Position numbers and translations under genes: made by a program | The notes under the pieces: generated by a model | Databases searched by the model: none | What the model saw: the letters and a program-made list of their open reading frames with translations, nothing else | Told to the model about the DNA's origin: nothing | Origin: Coraliomargarita sp. | GTDB lineage: Bacteria > Verrucomicrobiota > Verrucomicrobiia > Opitutales > UBA953 | NCBI GenBank assembly: GCA_024638885.1 | Contig: JAHEJL010000003.1 | Location: 1 to 64,000 of the forward strand | Direction of reading: 5' to 3' | Length of the DNA stretch: 64,000 bases | Shown here: positions 20,737-28,980 of the stretch, in pieces | Layout of the letters: the number at the start of each line of letters is the position of its first letter | How positions within the stretch are numbered: position 1 is the stretch's first letter

Positions 20737-22011
20737 ATGAGTACAGCCGAACCGAACCAAGCCCGCCAGGCCTCCCGTCTGGGCGCTTTCCGTCGGTTCC
20801 TCGGCTTCGTCGGACCGGGCTTCCTGGTCTCGGTCGGCTACATGGATCCGGGCAACTGGGCCACGGACCTCGCGGGCGGTTCGCAGTTCGGCTACGCGCT
20901 GCTCTGGGTCATCCTCCTGTCGAACCTGATGGCGATCCTGTTCCAGCACCTCTGCGTGCGCCTGAACGTCGCGACCGGCCTCGACCTCGCGCAGGCCTGC
21001 CGGGCCCGTTATTCGCCCGGGGTCTCCAAGTTCCTGTGGGTTTCGGCCCAGGTCGGCATCGTCGCCTGCGACCTCGCGGAGTTGTTGGGCTCGGCCATCG
21101 CCTTGCAGATCCTCTTCGGGATCCCGCTGTTCTTCGGCGCCCTCATCACCGCCTTGGACGTGCTGCTCCTGCTGGCCTTGACGCGCCTCGGCTATCGCTG
21201 GCTCGAGGCCCTCGTGGCCGTGCTCGTGCTCACCGTCGCGGCCTGCGTCGGCATCGAGCTCCTGCTCGCCAAGCCCGCCGTCGCGGAACTCCTGCGCGGC
21301 TTCATCCCGTCCGCGGCCGTGGTCACGCGTCCGGGCATGCTTTTCGTGGCCCTCGGCATCATCGGCGCGACGGTCATGCCGCATAACCTCTACCTCCATT
21401 CGTCGATCGTCGGTTCGCGCGACTTCGGCGCCGGCGAGAAGGCGCGTCGCGAAGCCCTGCGTTTCGCCACCTGGGATTCGACGCTCGCGCTGAGCCTCGC
21501 GTTCTTCGTCAACGCCGGCTTGCTCGTCCTGAGCGCGGCCGCGTTCCATGGCCGTCCCGAAGCGGTGACGGACATCCGCGAAGCCCACCGGCTGCTGGAC
21601 GGCGTGCTCGGCGCCACGTTCGCGGGCACGCTCTTCGCGGTCGCGCTCCTGGCTTCCGGCCAGAACGCGACCATCACCGGCACCATGGCGGGACAGATCG
21701 TCCTGGAAGGTTTCCTGAAGGTGAAGAGCCCCGGTTGGATCGTGCGCGCCGCGACGCGTATCGCCGCGCTGATCCCGGCCTTGCTCGTCATCGGGCTGGC
21801 AGGGGAGGGCAAGGTCGAGACGCTGCTCCTGTGGAGCCAGGTGATCCTCAGCCTGCAGCTGGGCTTCGCCTGCTGGCCGCTCGTGCGCATGACGGGCGAC
21901 GCCGCTTTCATGGGCGCCTTCGTCGCGCCGCGCTGGATCAACGTGCTGGGCTGGATCGCCACCGCGGTGGTCGTCGGGGCCAGTCTTTGGTTCGTCGCCG
22001 GGGCCTTCTGA
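20737..22011 (+). CDS. mntH: Nramp-family divalent metal (Mn/Fe) transporter
   Basis: A 424-residue, 11-helix transporter with both signature motifs of the family: DPGNWATDL near residue 34 in helix 1 and the MPHNLYLHSS motif near residue 216 in helix 6, which supply the metal ligands Asp, Asn and Met. Nramp proteins import Mn(II) or Fe(II) with protons across the inner membrane. The start follows AAGG at a plausible distance. It is followed after 48 nt by an Rrf2 regulator gene. The substrate within the family cannot be fixed from sequence alone. Confidence 0.92.
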   Translation: MSTAEPNQARQASRLGAFRRFLGFVGPGFLVSVGYMDPGNWATDLAGGSQFGYALLWVILLSNLMAILFQHLCVRLNVATGLDLAQACRARYSPGVSKFLWVSAQVGIVACDLAELLGSAIALQILFGIPLFFGALITALDVLLLLALTRLGYRWLEALVAVLVLTVAACVGIELLLAKPAVAELLRGFIPSAAVVTRPGMLFVALGIIGATVMPHNLYLHSSIVGSRDFGAGEKARREALRFATWDSTLALSLAFFVNAGLLVLSAAAFHGRPEAVTDIREAHRLLDGVLGATFAGTLFAVALLASGQNATITGTMAGQIVLEGFLKVKSPGWIVRAATRIAALIPALLVIGLAGEGKVETLLLWSQVILSLQLGFACWPLVRMTGDAAFMGAFVAPRWINVLGWIATAVVVGASLWFVAGAF

Positions 22012-22059
22012 TTATTTAATTGTGAGACGAGGCCGGCCCGCGTCTGATGAGGGCGAAGG

Positions 22060-22608
22060 ATGAAGCTGTCACGTAAAGGCGAATATGCGCTCCGAGCCCT
22101 CATCTGCCTGGGCCTCGGCGAAGCCTTCGGCCGGAAGCAGCTGCGGGTCGCGGAGATCTCCTCTTCCGACAATATCCCGGAGAAGTTCCTCGAGCAGATC
22201 ATGAATGAGCTGCGTGACGGCGGTTTCGTGGAAGGCCAGCGCGGCCGTAACGGCGGCTATCGACTCACGCGGCCCGCCGAGCAGATCTCGCTCGGTCAGA
22301 TCATCCGGCACGTCGAAGGGCCGCTCGCGCCGATCGCCTGCGCCTCACACACGGCCTACGAACGTTGCTCTTGTCCCGACGAGGCCAATTGCGGGCTGCG
22401 CATGCTCATGCTCGATGTGCGGAACGCCATCTCGGACATCTTGGATCGGCATACGTTGAGCTCCGTCGTCCAGGTCGCGCATCGCAAGTATCTCGCTTCC
22501 GGGCGCCGGCCTGCCTTCGCCGGCGGTGAAGAAGGTTTTGATAATACGGGTAAGGGAAGACTGACCGACGGGCTGCTTTCCAATCTGTTGCCGGATTACT
22601 TCATTTAA
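22060..22608 (+). CDS. Rrf2-family transcriptional regulator with four cysteines
   Basis: A 182-residue Rrf2 protein. An N-terminal winged helix begins MKLSRKGEYALRAL, the recognition region follows near residue 40 and the wing motif GGYRLTRP is at 65-72. The sensor region has Cys94, Cys103, Cys105 and Cys111 (spacing C-x8-C-x-C-x5-C). That suggests an Fe-S or thiol sensor, but the spacing is neither the classic IscR nor NsrR pattern. It is followed by the AT-rich promoter region of the porin/ABC importer genes, which are plausible targets. It may sense iron-sulfur, sulfur or redox state. Confidence 0.88.
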   Translation: MKLSRKGEYALRALICLGLGEAFGRKQLRVAEISSSDNIPEKFLEQIMNELRDGGFVEGQRGRNGGYRLTRPAEQISLGQIIRHVEGPLAPIACASHTAYERCSCPDEANCGLRMLMLDVRNAISDILDRHTLSSVVQVAHRKYLASGRRPAFAGGEEGFDNTGKGRLTDGLLSNLLPDYFI

Positions 22609-22752
22609 GGAGTTCAAAGTCGCAGAGCGGGGGAGGGCAGAGGGCCTTGGTTCCTGAATCAAAGGAGGGGGTTATCCTCAACTTTTAGGGGTTTAATCTG
22701 TAAAGCATTGGTGATGAGTAGAATAAAAACATACTAAAAAGGTATTCTTATC

Positions 22753-22785
22753 TTGACCCTAATCATTTAATCATCACTAATGATG
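22753..22785 (+). promoter_or_regulatory. candidate sigma-70 promoter with overlapping operator-like inverted repeat, upstream of the porin
   Basis: The stretch 22609-22837 is the longest gene-free region and is strikingly AT-rich. Within it TTGACC (22753-22758) is followed at exactly 17 nt by ACTAAT (22776-22781). The inverted repeat CATCA-CTAA-TGATG (22772-22785) covers the -10 element, as expected of a repressor site. The predicted start is near 22788, about 50 nt before the porin ATG. The Rrf2 product is an obvious candidate binder (inference). Confidence 0.5.
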
Positions 22786-22837
22786 TCACCTTAACCAAGG
22801 AGCCTCTCCCAACCAAACCCAACACCATACTAAACCT

Positions 22838-24229
22838 ATGAAATCCAACCGTAACACCTACCTCCCGCTCGCCGCGCTGCTGGCGTTCGCCTCCGCGGCT
22901 CCGGCCGCCGAGCTGACCGTCCAGGAGCAGATCGACGCGCTCAAGGCTCGCATCGCCGAGCTCGACGCCAAGGTCCGTCCCCTGCAGCGCGCCGAGACCA
23001 CCGCCGGCGACAAGGGCTTCATCCTCGCCTCCCCGGATGGCGCCAACTCGCTCCGCATCCGCGGCCTCGTCCAGGTCGACTCCCGCTGGTACTTCGACAA
23101 GAGCGTCGACAACGACGTCATCTCCCTCCGCCGCGCCCGCATCGGCCTCGAAGGCAAGTTCGGCAAGACCACCGAGTATCAGCTGATCGGCGAATACGCC
23201 GGTTCCTCCGCGACCATCCTGGACGCGAACATCCTCCTCAACTACTCGCCTGAGTTCCAGGTGAAGCTCGGCCGTTTCAAGACCCCGATCGGTCTCGAGC
23301 AGCTCCAGTCCGACCCGGCCCTGCTCTTCGCCGAGCGCTCCGTCGTTTCGCAGCTCGTCCCGAACCGCGACATCGGCGTCCAGGTCGGCGGCGACATCCT
23401 CGGTGGCCGCGCCTCCTACGCCGTGGGCATCTTCAACGGCACCGTGGACGGCAGCGATAGCGCCGACTCCAAGAAGGATGCCAACGACGGCAAGGATCTG
23501 GCCGCCCGCGTCACCTTCCAGCCTTGGGTCAACGACAAGGAGTCGGCGCTTGCCGGCCTCACCTTCGGCCTCGGCGGCACCTACGGTCTCCAGGATGCGT
23601 CGAGCGCGCTGACCAGCGGTTTCAAGACCGACGGCCAGCAGACCTTCTTCGCCTACCGTGCGACGGGTGCCGGCAGCTCCACCAACACCGTCACGGCCAA
23701 CGGCCATGTCTGGCGCCTGTCTCCGCAGGTCTCCTACTACAAGGGCTCCTTCGGTCTCCTCGCCGAATACGTGACGTCCTCCAGCGACATCAAGTCGGTC
23801 AACTCGGCCGGCGCCGCCGCCGGTAACACCGCCACCATCAAGAACCATGCCTGGCAGACCGAGGTCAGCTACGTCCTCACCGGCGAAGACGCCACTTACA
23901 AGGGCGTGACGCCGGCCGCTGATTTCGATCGCGCCGCCGGCACCTGGGGCGCCTTCGAAGTGGTCGGCCGCGTGGCTTCGATCAAGTTCGACGACCAGCT
24001 CTTCGGCGCGGCCGTCAACGGCGCCCAGTTCGCCGACTCCACCAAGTCCGCGTCCTCGGCCAGCACGCTCGGCATCGGCCTCAACTGGTACCTCAGCAAG
24101 ACCGCCCGCTTCAGCCTCGATTACGAATACACGAGCTTCAAGACCTTCGGTTCCCCGACCGTCGCTTCGAGCTCGGTGATCAGCCATCCGGAGCGCCTGC
24201 TGCTGACCCGCTTCGGCCTGACCTTCTAA
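22838..24229 (+). CDS. O/P-type outer-membrane porin
   Basis: A 463-residue outer-membrane protein: signal peptide (residues 1-24), then a short coiled coil rich in heptads (LTVQEQIDALKARIAELDAKV, about 25-46), then a 16-strand-type barrel starting at RIRGLVQVDSRWYF and ending in a C-terminal Phe (RFGLTF). The N-terminal coil plus barrel is typical of phosphate-selective porin O/P-like proteins, which trimerise. Its position ahead of a sulfonate/nitrate-type ABC importer suggests it admits that importer's anionic substrate. It ends in TAATCC like the respiratory genes, which suits high expression. Confidence 0.88.
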   Translation: MKSNRNTYLPLAALLAFASAAPAAELTVQEQIDALKARIAELDAKVRPLQRAETTAGDKGFILASPDGANSLRIRGLVQVDSRWYFDKSVDNDVISLRRARIGLEGKFGKTTEYQLIGEYAGSSATILDANILLNYSPEFQVKLGRFKTPIGLEQLQSDPALLFAERSVVSQLVPNRDIGVQVGGDILGGRASYAVGIFNGTVDGSDSADSKKDANDGKDLAARVTFQPWVNDKESALAGLTFGLGGTYGLQDASSALTSGFKTDGQQTFFAYRATGAGSSTNTVTANGHVWRLSPQVSYYKGSFGLLAEYVTSSSDIKSVNSAGAAAGNTATIKNHAWQTEVSYVLTGEDATYKGVTPAADFDRAAGTWGAFEVVGRVASIKFDDQLFGAAVNGAQFADSTKSASSASTLGIGLNWYLSKTARFSLDYEYTSFKTFGSPTVASSSVISHPERLLLTRFGLTF

Positions 24230-24250
24230 TCCGGTCCGAGTCCCACGACC

Positions 24251-25267
24251 ATGCGTCTGCTTCCTGTCCTCGCCGCCCTCCTCGCCGTGCCCTTCCTGGG
24301 CGCGGCCGAGGAGCAGCCGGTCACCCTCCGCGTCGGATTCTTCCCGAACCTGACGCACTCCCCGGCCCTGGCCGCCCGTCAGCTCGAACGCGAGAACGCC
24401 GACTGGCATCTCGCCCATCTGCCGAAGGGTTCCAAGGTCGAGTGGCGTTCGTTCAACGCCGGCCCTTCCGCCATCGAGGCCCTCCTCGCCGGCGCGATCG
24501 ACCTCACCTACATCGGGCCTTCCCCGACGATCAACGCCCACGTCCGCACCAAGGGCAACGAGATCCGCGTCCTTGCGCCGGTCGCCCGCGGCGGCAACGC
24601 CCTGGTGGTCCGCAAGGGCCTCGGCCTGAAGTCCCCGAAGGATTTCATCGGCCGTCGTCTCTCCACGCCGCAGCTGGGCAACACGCAGGACATCGACGCC
24701 CGCGTCTGGCTGCGCGAAGGCGGCCTGAAGGTCACCGTCAACGGCGGCGACGCCCAGATCATCCCGGCCCAGAACGCCGAGCTGGTGCTGCTGTTCTCCC
24801 GCGGCGACATCGACGCGGCCTGGACGGTCGAACCTTGGGTCACCCGCCTCACGAGCGAGTTCGGCGGCGAGGTGCTCTTCGAGAAGAAGGATGCGATCAT
24901 CACGGTGCTGACTTCCTCGAAGACCGCGCTCGCCAAGAACGGGAAGGGCATCGAGGCCTTCGTGCGCTCGCACTACGCGCTCCGCGACAAGCTCCTCGCG
25001 GACCAGGCCCTGCATACGAAGCTGGTCATCTCCGGTATCGCCGGCGAAACCCGCTCGACCCCGCCCAAGGCGGAACTGATCGGACCCGCCCTCGGTCGCG
25101 TGATCTTCGACGCCCGTGAAGACGACGCCGCCCGTAAGGTCCGCCTGACCGCCGCCTTCAGCCAGGCGCTTAAGGACTCCAAGGACTCCGGCCTGCTCGC
25201 CGGCGACGCCCCGATCGCGCCGCTGCTCGAGTCCCTGGTCTCGGACCCGGCCCCCTCGGCCAAGTAA
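24251..25267 (+). CDS. SsuA/TauA-type ABC substrate-binding protein
   Basis: A 338-residue periplasmic binding protein: signal peptide (residues 1-18), then TLRVGFFPNLTHSPAL, the typical start of NMT1/SsuA/TauA/NrtA-like proteins, and GAIDLTYIGPSP, matching the domain that contacts the substrate anion. It should deliver an aliphatic sulfonate, taurine, nitrate or related small anion to the permease/ATPase encoded just downstream. The exact substrate is not readable. It is 21 nt after the porin gene. A stable hairpin and a possible internal promoter separate it from the ATPase gene. Confidence 0.88.
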   Translation: MRLLPVLAALLAVPFLGAAEEQPVTLRVGFFPNLTHSPALAARQLERENADWHLAHLPKGSKVEWRSFNAGPSAIEALLAGAIDLTYIGPSPTINAHVRTKGNEIRVLAPVARGGNALVVRKGLGLKSPKDFIGRRLSTPQLGNTQDIDARVWLREGGLKVTVNGGDAQIIPAQNAELVLLFSRGDIDAAWTVEPWVTRLTSEFGGEVLFEKKDAIITVLTSSKTALAKNGKGIEAFVRSHYALRDKLLADQALHTKLVISGIAGETRSTPPKAELIGPALGRVIFDAREDDAARKVRLTAAFSQALKDSKDSGLLAGDAPIAPLLESLVSDPAPSAK

Positions 25268-25289
25268 CCAAGAATTGCTTCATAGCGAG

Positions 25290-25325
25290 GGCCCCGTAGT
25301 CTGGAGGAAACTCCGCTGCGGGGCC
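25290..25325 (+). other. intergenic RNA hairpin with GAAA tetraloop between binding-protein and ATPase genes
   Basis: A 10-bp outer stem, GGCCCCGTAG (25290-25299) with CTGCGGGGCC (25316-25325, one G-U pair), is separated by a small internal loop from an inner stem GGAG/CTCC capped by a GAAA tetraloop (25307-25310). No T-run follows, so it is not a standard terminator. Such hairpins after binding-protein genes often stabilise the upstream mRNA or set differential expression; that role is inferred. Confidence 0.6.
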
Positions 25326-25349
25326 TGATACTTGGGGAAATCTCCTAAT

Positions 25350-25396
25350 CCTGATAAGTTAACTAAACTTGACAACATCAGGCCTACCCCTGAAAT
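25350..25396 (+). promoter_or_regulatory. nested inverted repeats over a candidate internal promoter before the ABC ATPase
   Basis: AAGTT-AACTA-AACTT (25356-25370) is an inner palindrome. It is bracketed by CCTGAT (25350-25355) and ATCAGG (25377-25382). A perfect -35 hexamer TTGACA lies at 25369-25374, with a weaker TGAAAT at 25391-25396 (16-nt spacing). A regulator bound here would block the -35 element. The nearby Rrf2 protein is a candidate. Confidence 0.42.
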
Positions 25397-25415
25397 CTCT
25401 GCCTCGGTTCGCTCC

Positions 25416-26204
25416 ATGAGCTCCCTCCACGACAAGTCCACCGCCCCGGCGGCCCTGACCCTCCGTAACGTCACCAAGCGTTTCGAAGGTGCGGCCGGCC
25501 AGGTCACGGCGTTGGAAGACATCTCCCTGGACGTCAGGGAAGGGGAGTTCCTCGTGGTCGTCGGTCCGTCCGGCTGCGGTAAGTCCACCTTGCTGAGCCT
25601 GCTCGCCGGCCTGGAGCATACGAACGAAGGCGAGATCAAGCTCGGGCAGGATCCGGTCGTGGCTCCGGGGCGTGATCGTCTCGTGATGTTCCAGCAGGAC
25701 GCGCTCTTCCCTTGGCTCAACGCCATCGAGAACGTGCTCTTCGGCCTCCGCCTCAAGCCTGACCTGACCGAAGCCGAACGCCTCGATTCGGCCCGCTACT
25801 ATCTCAATCTCGTCGGCCTCGGCAACAAGGAGAAGGCCCGTCCGCACGAGCTCTCCGGCGGCATGCGCCAGCGCGTCGCCCTCGCCCGCTCGCTCGCGCC
25901 GAATCCGCGCGTGCTCCTGATGGACGAGCCGTTCTCCGCCCTCGACGCCCTGACGCGCGAGCAGCTCTACGGCGACATCCAGGAGATCTTCACGAAGCGC
26001 AAGAAGACCATCGTCCTCGTGACGCATAACATCCGCGAAGCGGTCTGCCTCGGCGACCGCGTCGTGCTCTTCTCGCCCAATCCCGGCCGCGTCCAGCAGG
26101 TGTTCGACGTGGATCTCCCGCGCCCGCGTCGCATGAACGACCCGGCCCTCGCGGCCCTCGCCTCCCAGGTGACGGAAGCGCTCTCCTCCCATCTCGCCAA
26201 GTGA
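25416..26204 (+). CDS. SsuB/TauB-type ABC transporter ATP-binding protein
   Basis: Walker A GPSGCGKSTLL (near residue 50), Q-loop FQQDALFPW, signature LSGGMRQRVALARSL, Walker B LLMDEPFSALD and H-loop VTHNIREA are all present in a 262-residue protein. It energises import of the anion bound by the preceding gene product. The ATG at 25416 (MSSLHDK) is preferred to an in-frame start at 25332, because the earlier part is non-conserved and covers the palindrome/promoter region. It is followed directly by the permease gene. Confidence 0.92.
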   Translation: MSSLHDKSTAPAALTLRNVTKRFEGAAGQVTALEDISLDVREGEFLVVVGPSGCGKSTLLSLLAGLEHTNEGEIKLGQDPVVAPGRDRLVMFQQDALFPWLNAIENVLFGLRLKPDLTEAERLDSARYYLNLVGLGNKEKARPHELSGGMRQRVALARSLAPNPRVLLMDEPFSALDALTREQLYGDIQEIFTKRKKTIVLVTHNIREAVCLGDRVVLFSPNPGRVQQVFDVDLPRPRRMNDPALAALASQVTEALSSHLAK

Positions 26205-26206
26205 CC

Positions 26207-26983
26207 ATGGCCTCGAAGCTTCCTCGCCCGGTCATCCCGACCCTCATCGCCGTCCTCGCCTTGGGCGGCTGGGAATGGTTCGTGCGCACCGGCCACGTGA
26301 ACGACGTCCTGGTGCCGGCTCCGTCCCATATCCTGAAGTGGTTCTGGGAAGCCCTGCTCAGCGGCGAGCTCCTTTCCGCGACCTGGGTGACGATGCGTCG
26401 CCTGGTCATCGGCTTCGCCATCGGCGCCGCCCTCGGCGTGCCGCTCGGCGCCCTCTGCGCCCGCGTCCGCTGGGTCCGTGACACGCTCGGGGTGCTCGCC
26501 CTCGGCCTGCAGACCCTGCCTTCCGTCTGCTGGGTCCCCCTCGCGCTCCTCTGGTTCGGCATCCGTGAGGAGGCCGTCCTCTTCGTCGTGGTGATGGGCA
26601 CGATCTGGGCCGTGGTCATCGCGGTGCAGGAATCGGTGCTCAACGTCCAGCCGCTTTACCTCCGCGCCGCCCAGACCATGGGCTCCAACGGCTGGCACCT
26701 TTGGTCCCGCGTCATCTTCCCCGCCGCGCTTCCGGGCGTGCTCAGCGGCATGAAGCAGGGCTGGGCCTTCGCCTGGCGCTCGCTGATGGCGGCCGAGATC
26801 TTCGTCGTGATCGTCACGGGCTTCGGCCTCGGCTCGCTCCTCAACGCGGGTCGCGAACTGCTCCGCATGGACCAGGTGATGGGCGTCATGGCGGTGGTGA
26901 TGCTCGTCGGCCTGCTGGCCGACCTGATCTTCTTCTCGCCGATCGAGCGCTGGTTGCGCCGTTCCCGCGGGCTCGAGCGCTAA
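26207..26983 (+). CDS. SsuC/TauC-type ABC transporter permease
   Basis: A roughly 258-residue inner-membrane permease with about six helices and the EAA-type cytoplasmic loop (RAAQTMGSNGWHLWSRVIFPAALPGV) that docks the ATPase. It completes the binding protein, ATPase and permease set of a sulfonate/taurine/nitrate-type importer. An ATG at 26207 (MASKLPRP) lies 2 nt after the ATPase stop; a GTG at 26201 that overlaps that stop is the alternative start. Confidence 0.9.
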   Translation: MASKLPRPVIPTLIAVLALGGWEWFVRTGHVNDVLVPAPSHILKWFWEALLSGELLSATWVTMRRLVIGFAIGAALGVPLGALCARVRWVRDTLGVLALGLQTLPSVCWVPLALLWFGIREEAVLFVVVMGTIWAVVIAVQESVLNVQPLYLRAAQTMGSNGWHLWSRVIFPAALPGVLSGMKQGWAFAWRSLMAAEIFVVIVTGFGLGSLLNAGRELLRMDQVMGVMAVVMLVGLLADLIFFSPIERWLRRSRGLER

Positions 26984-27020
26984 GCCGTCGCCTTTCCTCC
27001 TCGCCCTCGGGGCCGGGGAG

Positions 27021-27035
27021 CCCCTACCTTAGGGG
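27021..27035 (+). promoter_or_regulatory. small hairpin immediately before the obg start codon
   Basis: CCCCTA (27021-27026) and TAGGGG (27030-27035) pair around CCT, ending 2 nt before the ATG. The right arm holds the only purine-rich, Shine-Dalgarno-like sequence in the leader, so folding could mask ribosome entry. The effect on translation is inferred. Confidence 0.35.
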
Positions 27036-27037
27036 AA

Positions 27038-28363
27038 ATGTTTATCGACGAAGCCAAGGTTGTACTGAAGTCCGGTGACGGCGGCCACGGCTGCGTCAGC
27101 TTCCGTCGTGAGAAATTCATCCCGAAGGGCGGCCCCGACGGCGGTAACGGCGGCAAGGGCGGCGACGTCGTCCTGGTCTGCGACCGTAACGAAGGCGACC
27201 TCCAGGCCTACCGCTGGCAGCCGCACCGTCGCGCCCGCAACGGCGCCCCGGGCATGGGCCGCCAGTGCGCCGGTCCCGACGGCGACGACCTGATCCTGCC
27301 GGTGCCTCCGGGCACGCAGGTCCTCGAAGAAGGTTCCAACCGCCTCGTGGCCGAACTGACCGAGCACGGCGAACGCGTCGTCCTCCTCGCCGGCGGCAAG
27401 GGCGGCCTGGGCAACATGAACTTCAAGAGCTCGGTCAACCAGGCTCCGCGTCGCACGACCCCGGGTTACCCCGGCGAAGAAGGCAACTTCCGCATCGTGC
27501 TCAAGACGATCGCCGACATCGGCCTCGTGGGCTACCCGAACGCCGGCAAGTCCACGCTGACGAACCTCCTCACCGCCGCCCGCCCGAAGATGGCGCCGTA
27601 TCCGTTCACGACCCTCCACGTCAACGTGGGCGTGATCGACTACACCGACCGCTTCGACCGCATCGTGATGGCCGACATCCCGGGCCTCATCGAAGGCGCG
27701 CACGAGAACCGCGGCCTCGGCCACCAGTTCCTCCGCCACGTCGAGCGCTGCTCGCTGCTGGTCTTCATCATCGACATGGCCGGCAGCGAGAACCGCGAGC
27801 CGTGGGACGACCATCGCATCCTCGAGCGCGAACTGCGCCTCTACTCGCCGATCCTCGCCGCCAAGCCGCGCATCATCGTGGCCAACAAGATGGACCTCCC
27901 CGAAGCCGCCGCGAAGCTGAAGAAGTTCCAGGAACGCGTGAAGGACATGGTCATCCCGATCTCCTGCTACTCGCAGGAAGGCATCCAGGAATTCCGCGAC
28001 AAGCTCTGGGCCGCCGTGAAGGGTCCGGTCGACCAGCGCCCGAAGGCCCCCGCTCCTTACGTCGAACCCGCCGTGGCCAAGCGCCTGGCGAAGGTCCACC
28101 CGGCCAAGGTCGTCGCCCCCAAGGCGAAGGCCAAGCCTGCCGCGAAGAAGGCCGCCAAGCCGGTGAAGCCCACCGCGAAGCCCGCCAAGAAGGTCGCCCC
28201 GAAGGCGAAGCCGGTCGTGAAGAAGGCCAAGGTCGTTGCCAAGGTCGTCGCGAAGAAGGCAGCCAAGCCGGTCGCGAAGAAGTCGCCCGTCAAGGTCGTG
28301 GCCAAGAAGAAGGCCGCCCCGGTTAAGAAGGCGGCCTCGAAGTCGAAGGCGAAGAAGAAGTAA
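27038..28363 (+). CDS. obg: Obg/CgtA GTPase with Lys/Ala-rich histone-like tail
   Basis: A 441-residue GTPase. The glycine-rich Obg fold (residues 1-158) begins MFIDEAKVVLKSGDGGHGC. The G domain has G1 GYPNAGKSTLTNLL near residue 167, switch region YPFTTL, G3 DIPGLIEGA and G4 NKMD. Obg acts in 50S ribosome maturation and stress control. After about residue 345 the usual C-terminal domain is absent. In its place is a tail of about 95 residues made almost only of Lys, Ala, Pro and Val (KAAKPV/KKA-type repeats), like histone H1-type proteins, which probably binds RNA or DNA. It converges on msrB with a 1-nt gap. Confidence 0.95.
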   Translation: MFIDEAKVVLKSGDGGHGCVSFRREKFIPKGGPDGGNGGKGGDVVLVCDRNEGDLQAYRWQPHRRARNGAPGMGRQCAGPDGDDLILPVPPGTQVLEEGSNRLVAELTEHGERVVLLAGGKGGLGNMNFKSSVNQAPRRTTPGYPGEEGNFRIVLKTIADIGLVGYPNAGKSTLTNLLTAARPKMAPYPFTTLHVNVGVIDYTDRFDRIVMADIPGLIEGAHENRGLGHQFLRHVERCSLLVFIIDMAGSENREPWDDHRILERELRLYSPILAAKPRIIVANKMDLPEAAAKLKKFQERVKDMVIPISCYSQEGIQEFRDKLWAAVKGPVDQRPKAPAPYVEPAVAKRLAKVHPAKVVAPKAKAKPAAKKAAKPVKPTAKPAKKVAPKAKPVVKKAKVVAKVVAKKAAKPVAKKSPVKVVAKKKAAPVKKAASKSKAKKK

Positions 28364-28364
28364 G

Positions 28365-28976
28365 TTACTTCTTCTCCGGCGCCGCGCCCTTGAGTTCCTT
28401 GAACTTGAGGGATTCGGAGTTGAGGCAGTAGCGCAGGCCGGTCGGCGCGGGGCCGTCCTCGAACACGTGGCCGAGGTGGCAGTCGCAGCGTGCGCACAGG
28501 ATCTCGGTGCGCACCATGCCGTGGCTCTTGTCGGTGATGGTGGCGATGTTCTCCTTGGAGACGCCTTGGTAGAAGCTCGGCCAGCCGGTGCCGGAGTCGA
28601 ACTTGGCGCGGGAGGAGAACAGGGGCAGGTCGCAGCAGACGCAGTGGTAGGTGCCGGTCTTCTTGTTGTCGAGCAGGGTGCCGCAGAACGGACGTTCGGT
28701 GCCCTTGCCGCGCGTGACGAAATACTGTTCGGGGGTGAGCTGGGCGGCCCACTCGGCGTCGGTCTTGATCACCTTGTCGACGAGCACGGGCTTGCCGACG
28801 CCGCCCTTGCCGTCGTCGAGCGTGACGAGCACCTGGGGGACTTTGGCGGGGGCGGATTCTTTCATGGGCTTGGATTCGGGGGAGGGGGTGGGCTTGTTCT
28901 TGAAATCAGCGGAGCTTGCGGCGAACAAGGCGACCGCGACGCCGACGGCGATGGGCAGCAGGAGGATGGATTTCAT
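28365..28976 (-). CDS. msrB: exported peptide-methionine (R)-S-oxide reductase
   Basis: A 203-residue MsrB. An N-terminal hydrophobic signal/anchor (residues 3-21) and a Pro/Lys-rich spacer precede the MsrB domain (about 60-195). Zinc-site pairs CVCC and CARC, the GTGWPSF motif, the GHVF motif and the catalytic Cys in RYCLNSESL are all present. It repairs oxidised methionine in proteins, here outside the cytoplasm because of the signal. It lies 4 nt downstream of an A-type Fe-S carrier gene on the same strand. Confidence 0.93.
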   Translation of the reverse strand: MKSILLLPIAVGVAVALFAASSADFKNKPTPSPESKPMKESAPAKVPQVLVTLDDGKGGVGKPVLVDKVIKTDAEWAAQLTPEQYFVTRGKGTERPFCGTLLDNKKTGTYHCVCCDLPLFSSRAKFDSGTGWPSFYQGVSKENIATITDKSHGMVRTEILCARCDCHLGHVFEDGPAPTGLRYCLNSESLKFKELKGAAPEKK

Positions 28977-28980
28977 GGGC

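Noticed and set aside
22763..25015. A 750-codon minus-strand frame opposite the porin and binding-protein genes
   Set aside because: Composition is a GC-skew shadow, and the plus-strand genes have signal peptides and family motifs.
28353..28375. 23-nt palindrome at the obg/msrB convergent ends
   Set aside because: Both proteins end in Lys codons (AAG/AAA-TAA), which produces the symmetry by itself; there is no loop and no T-run.
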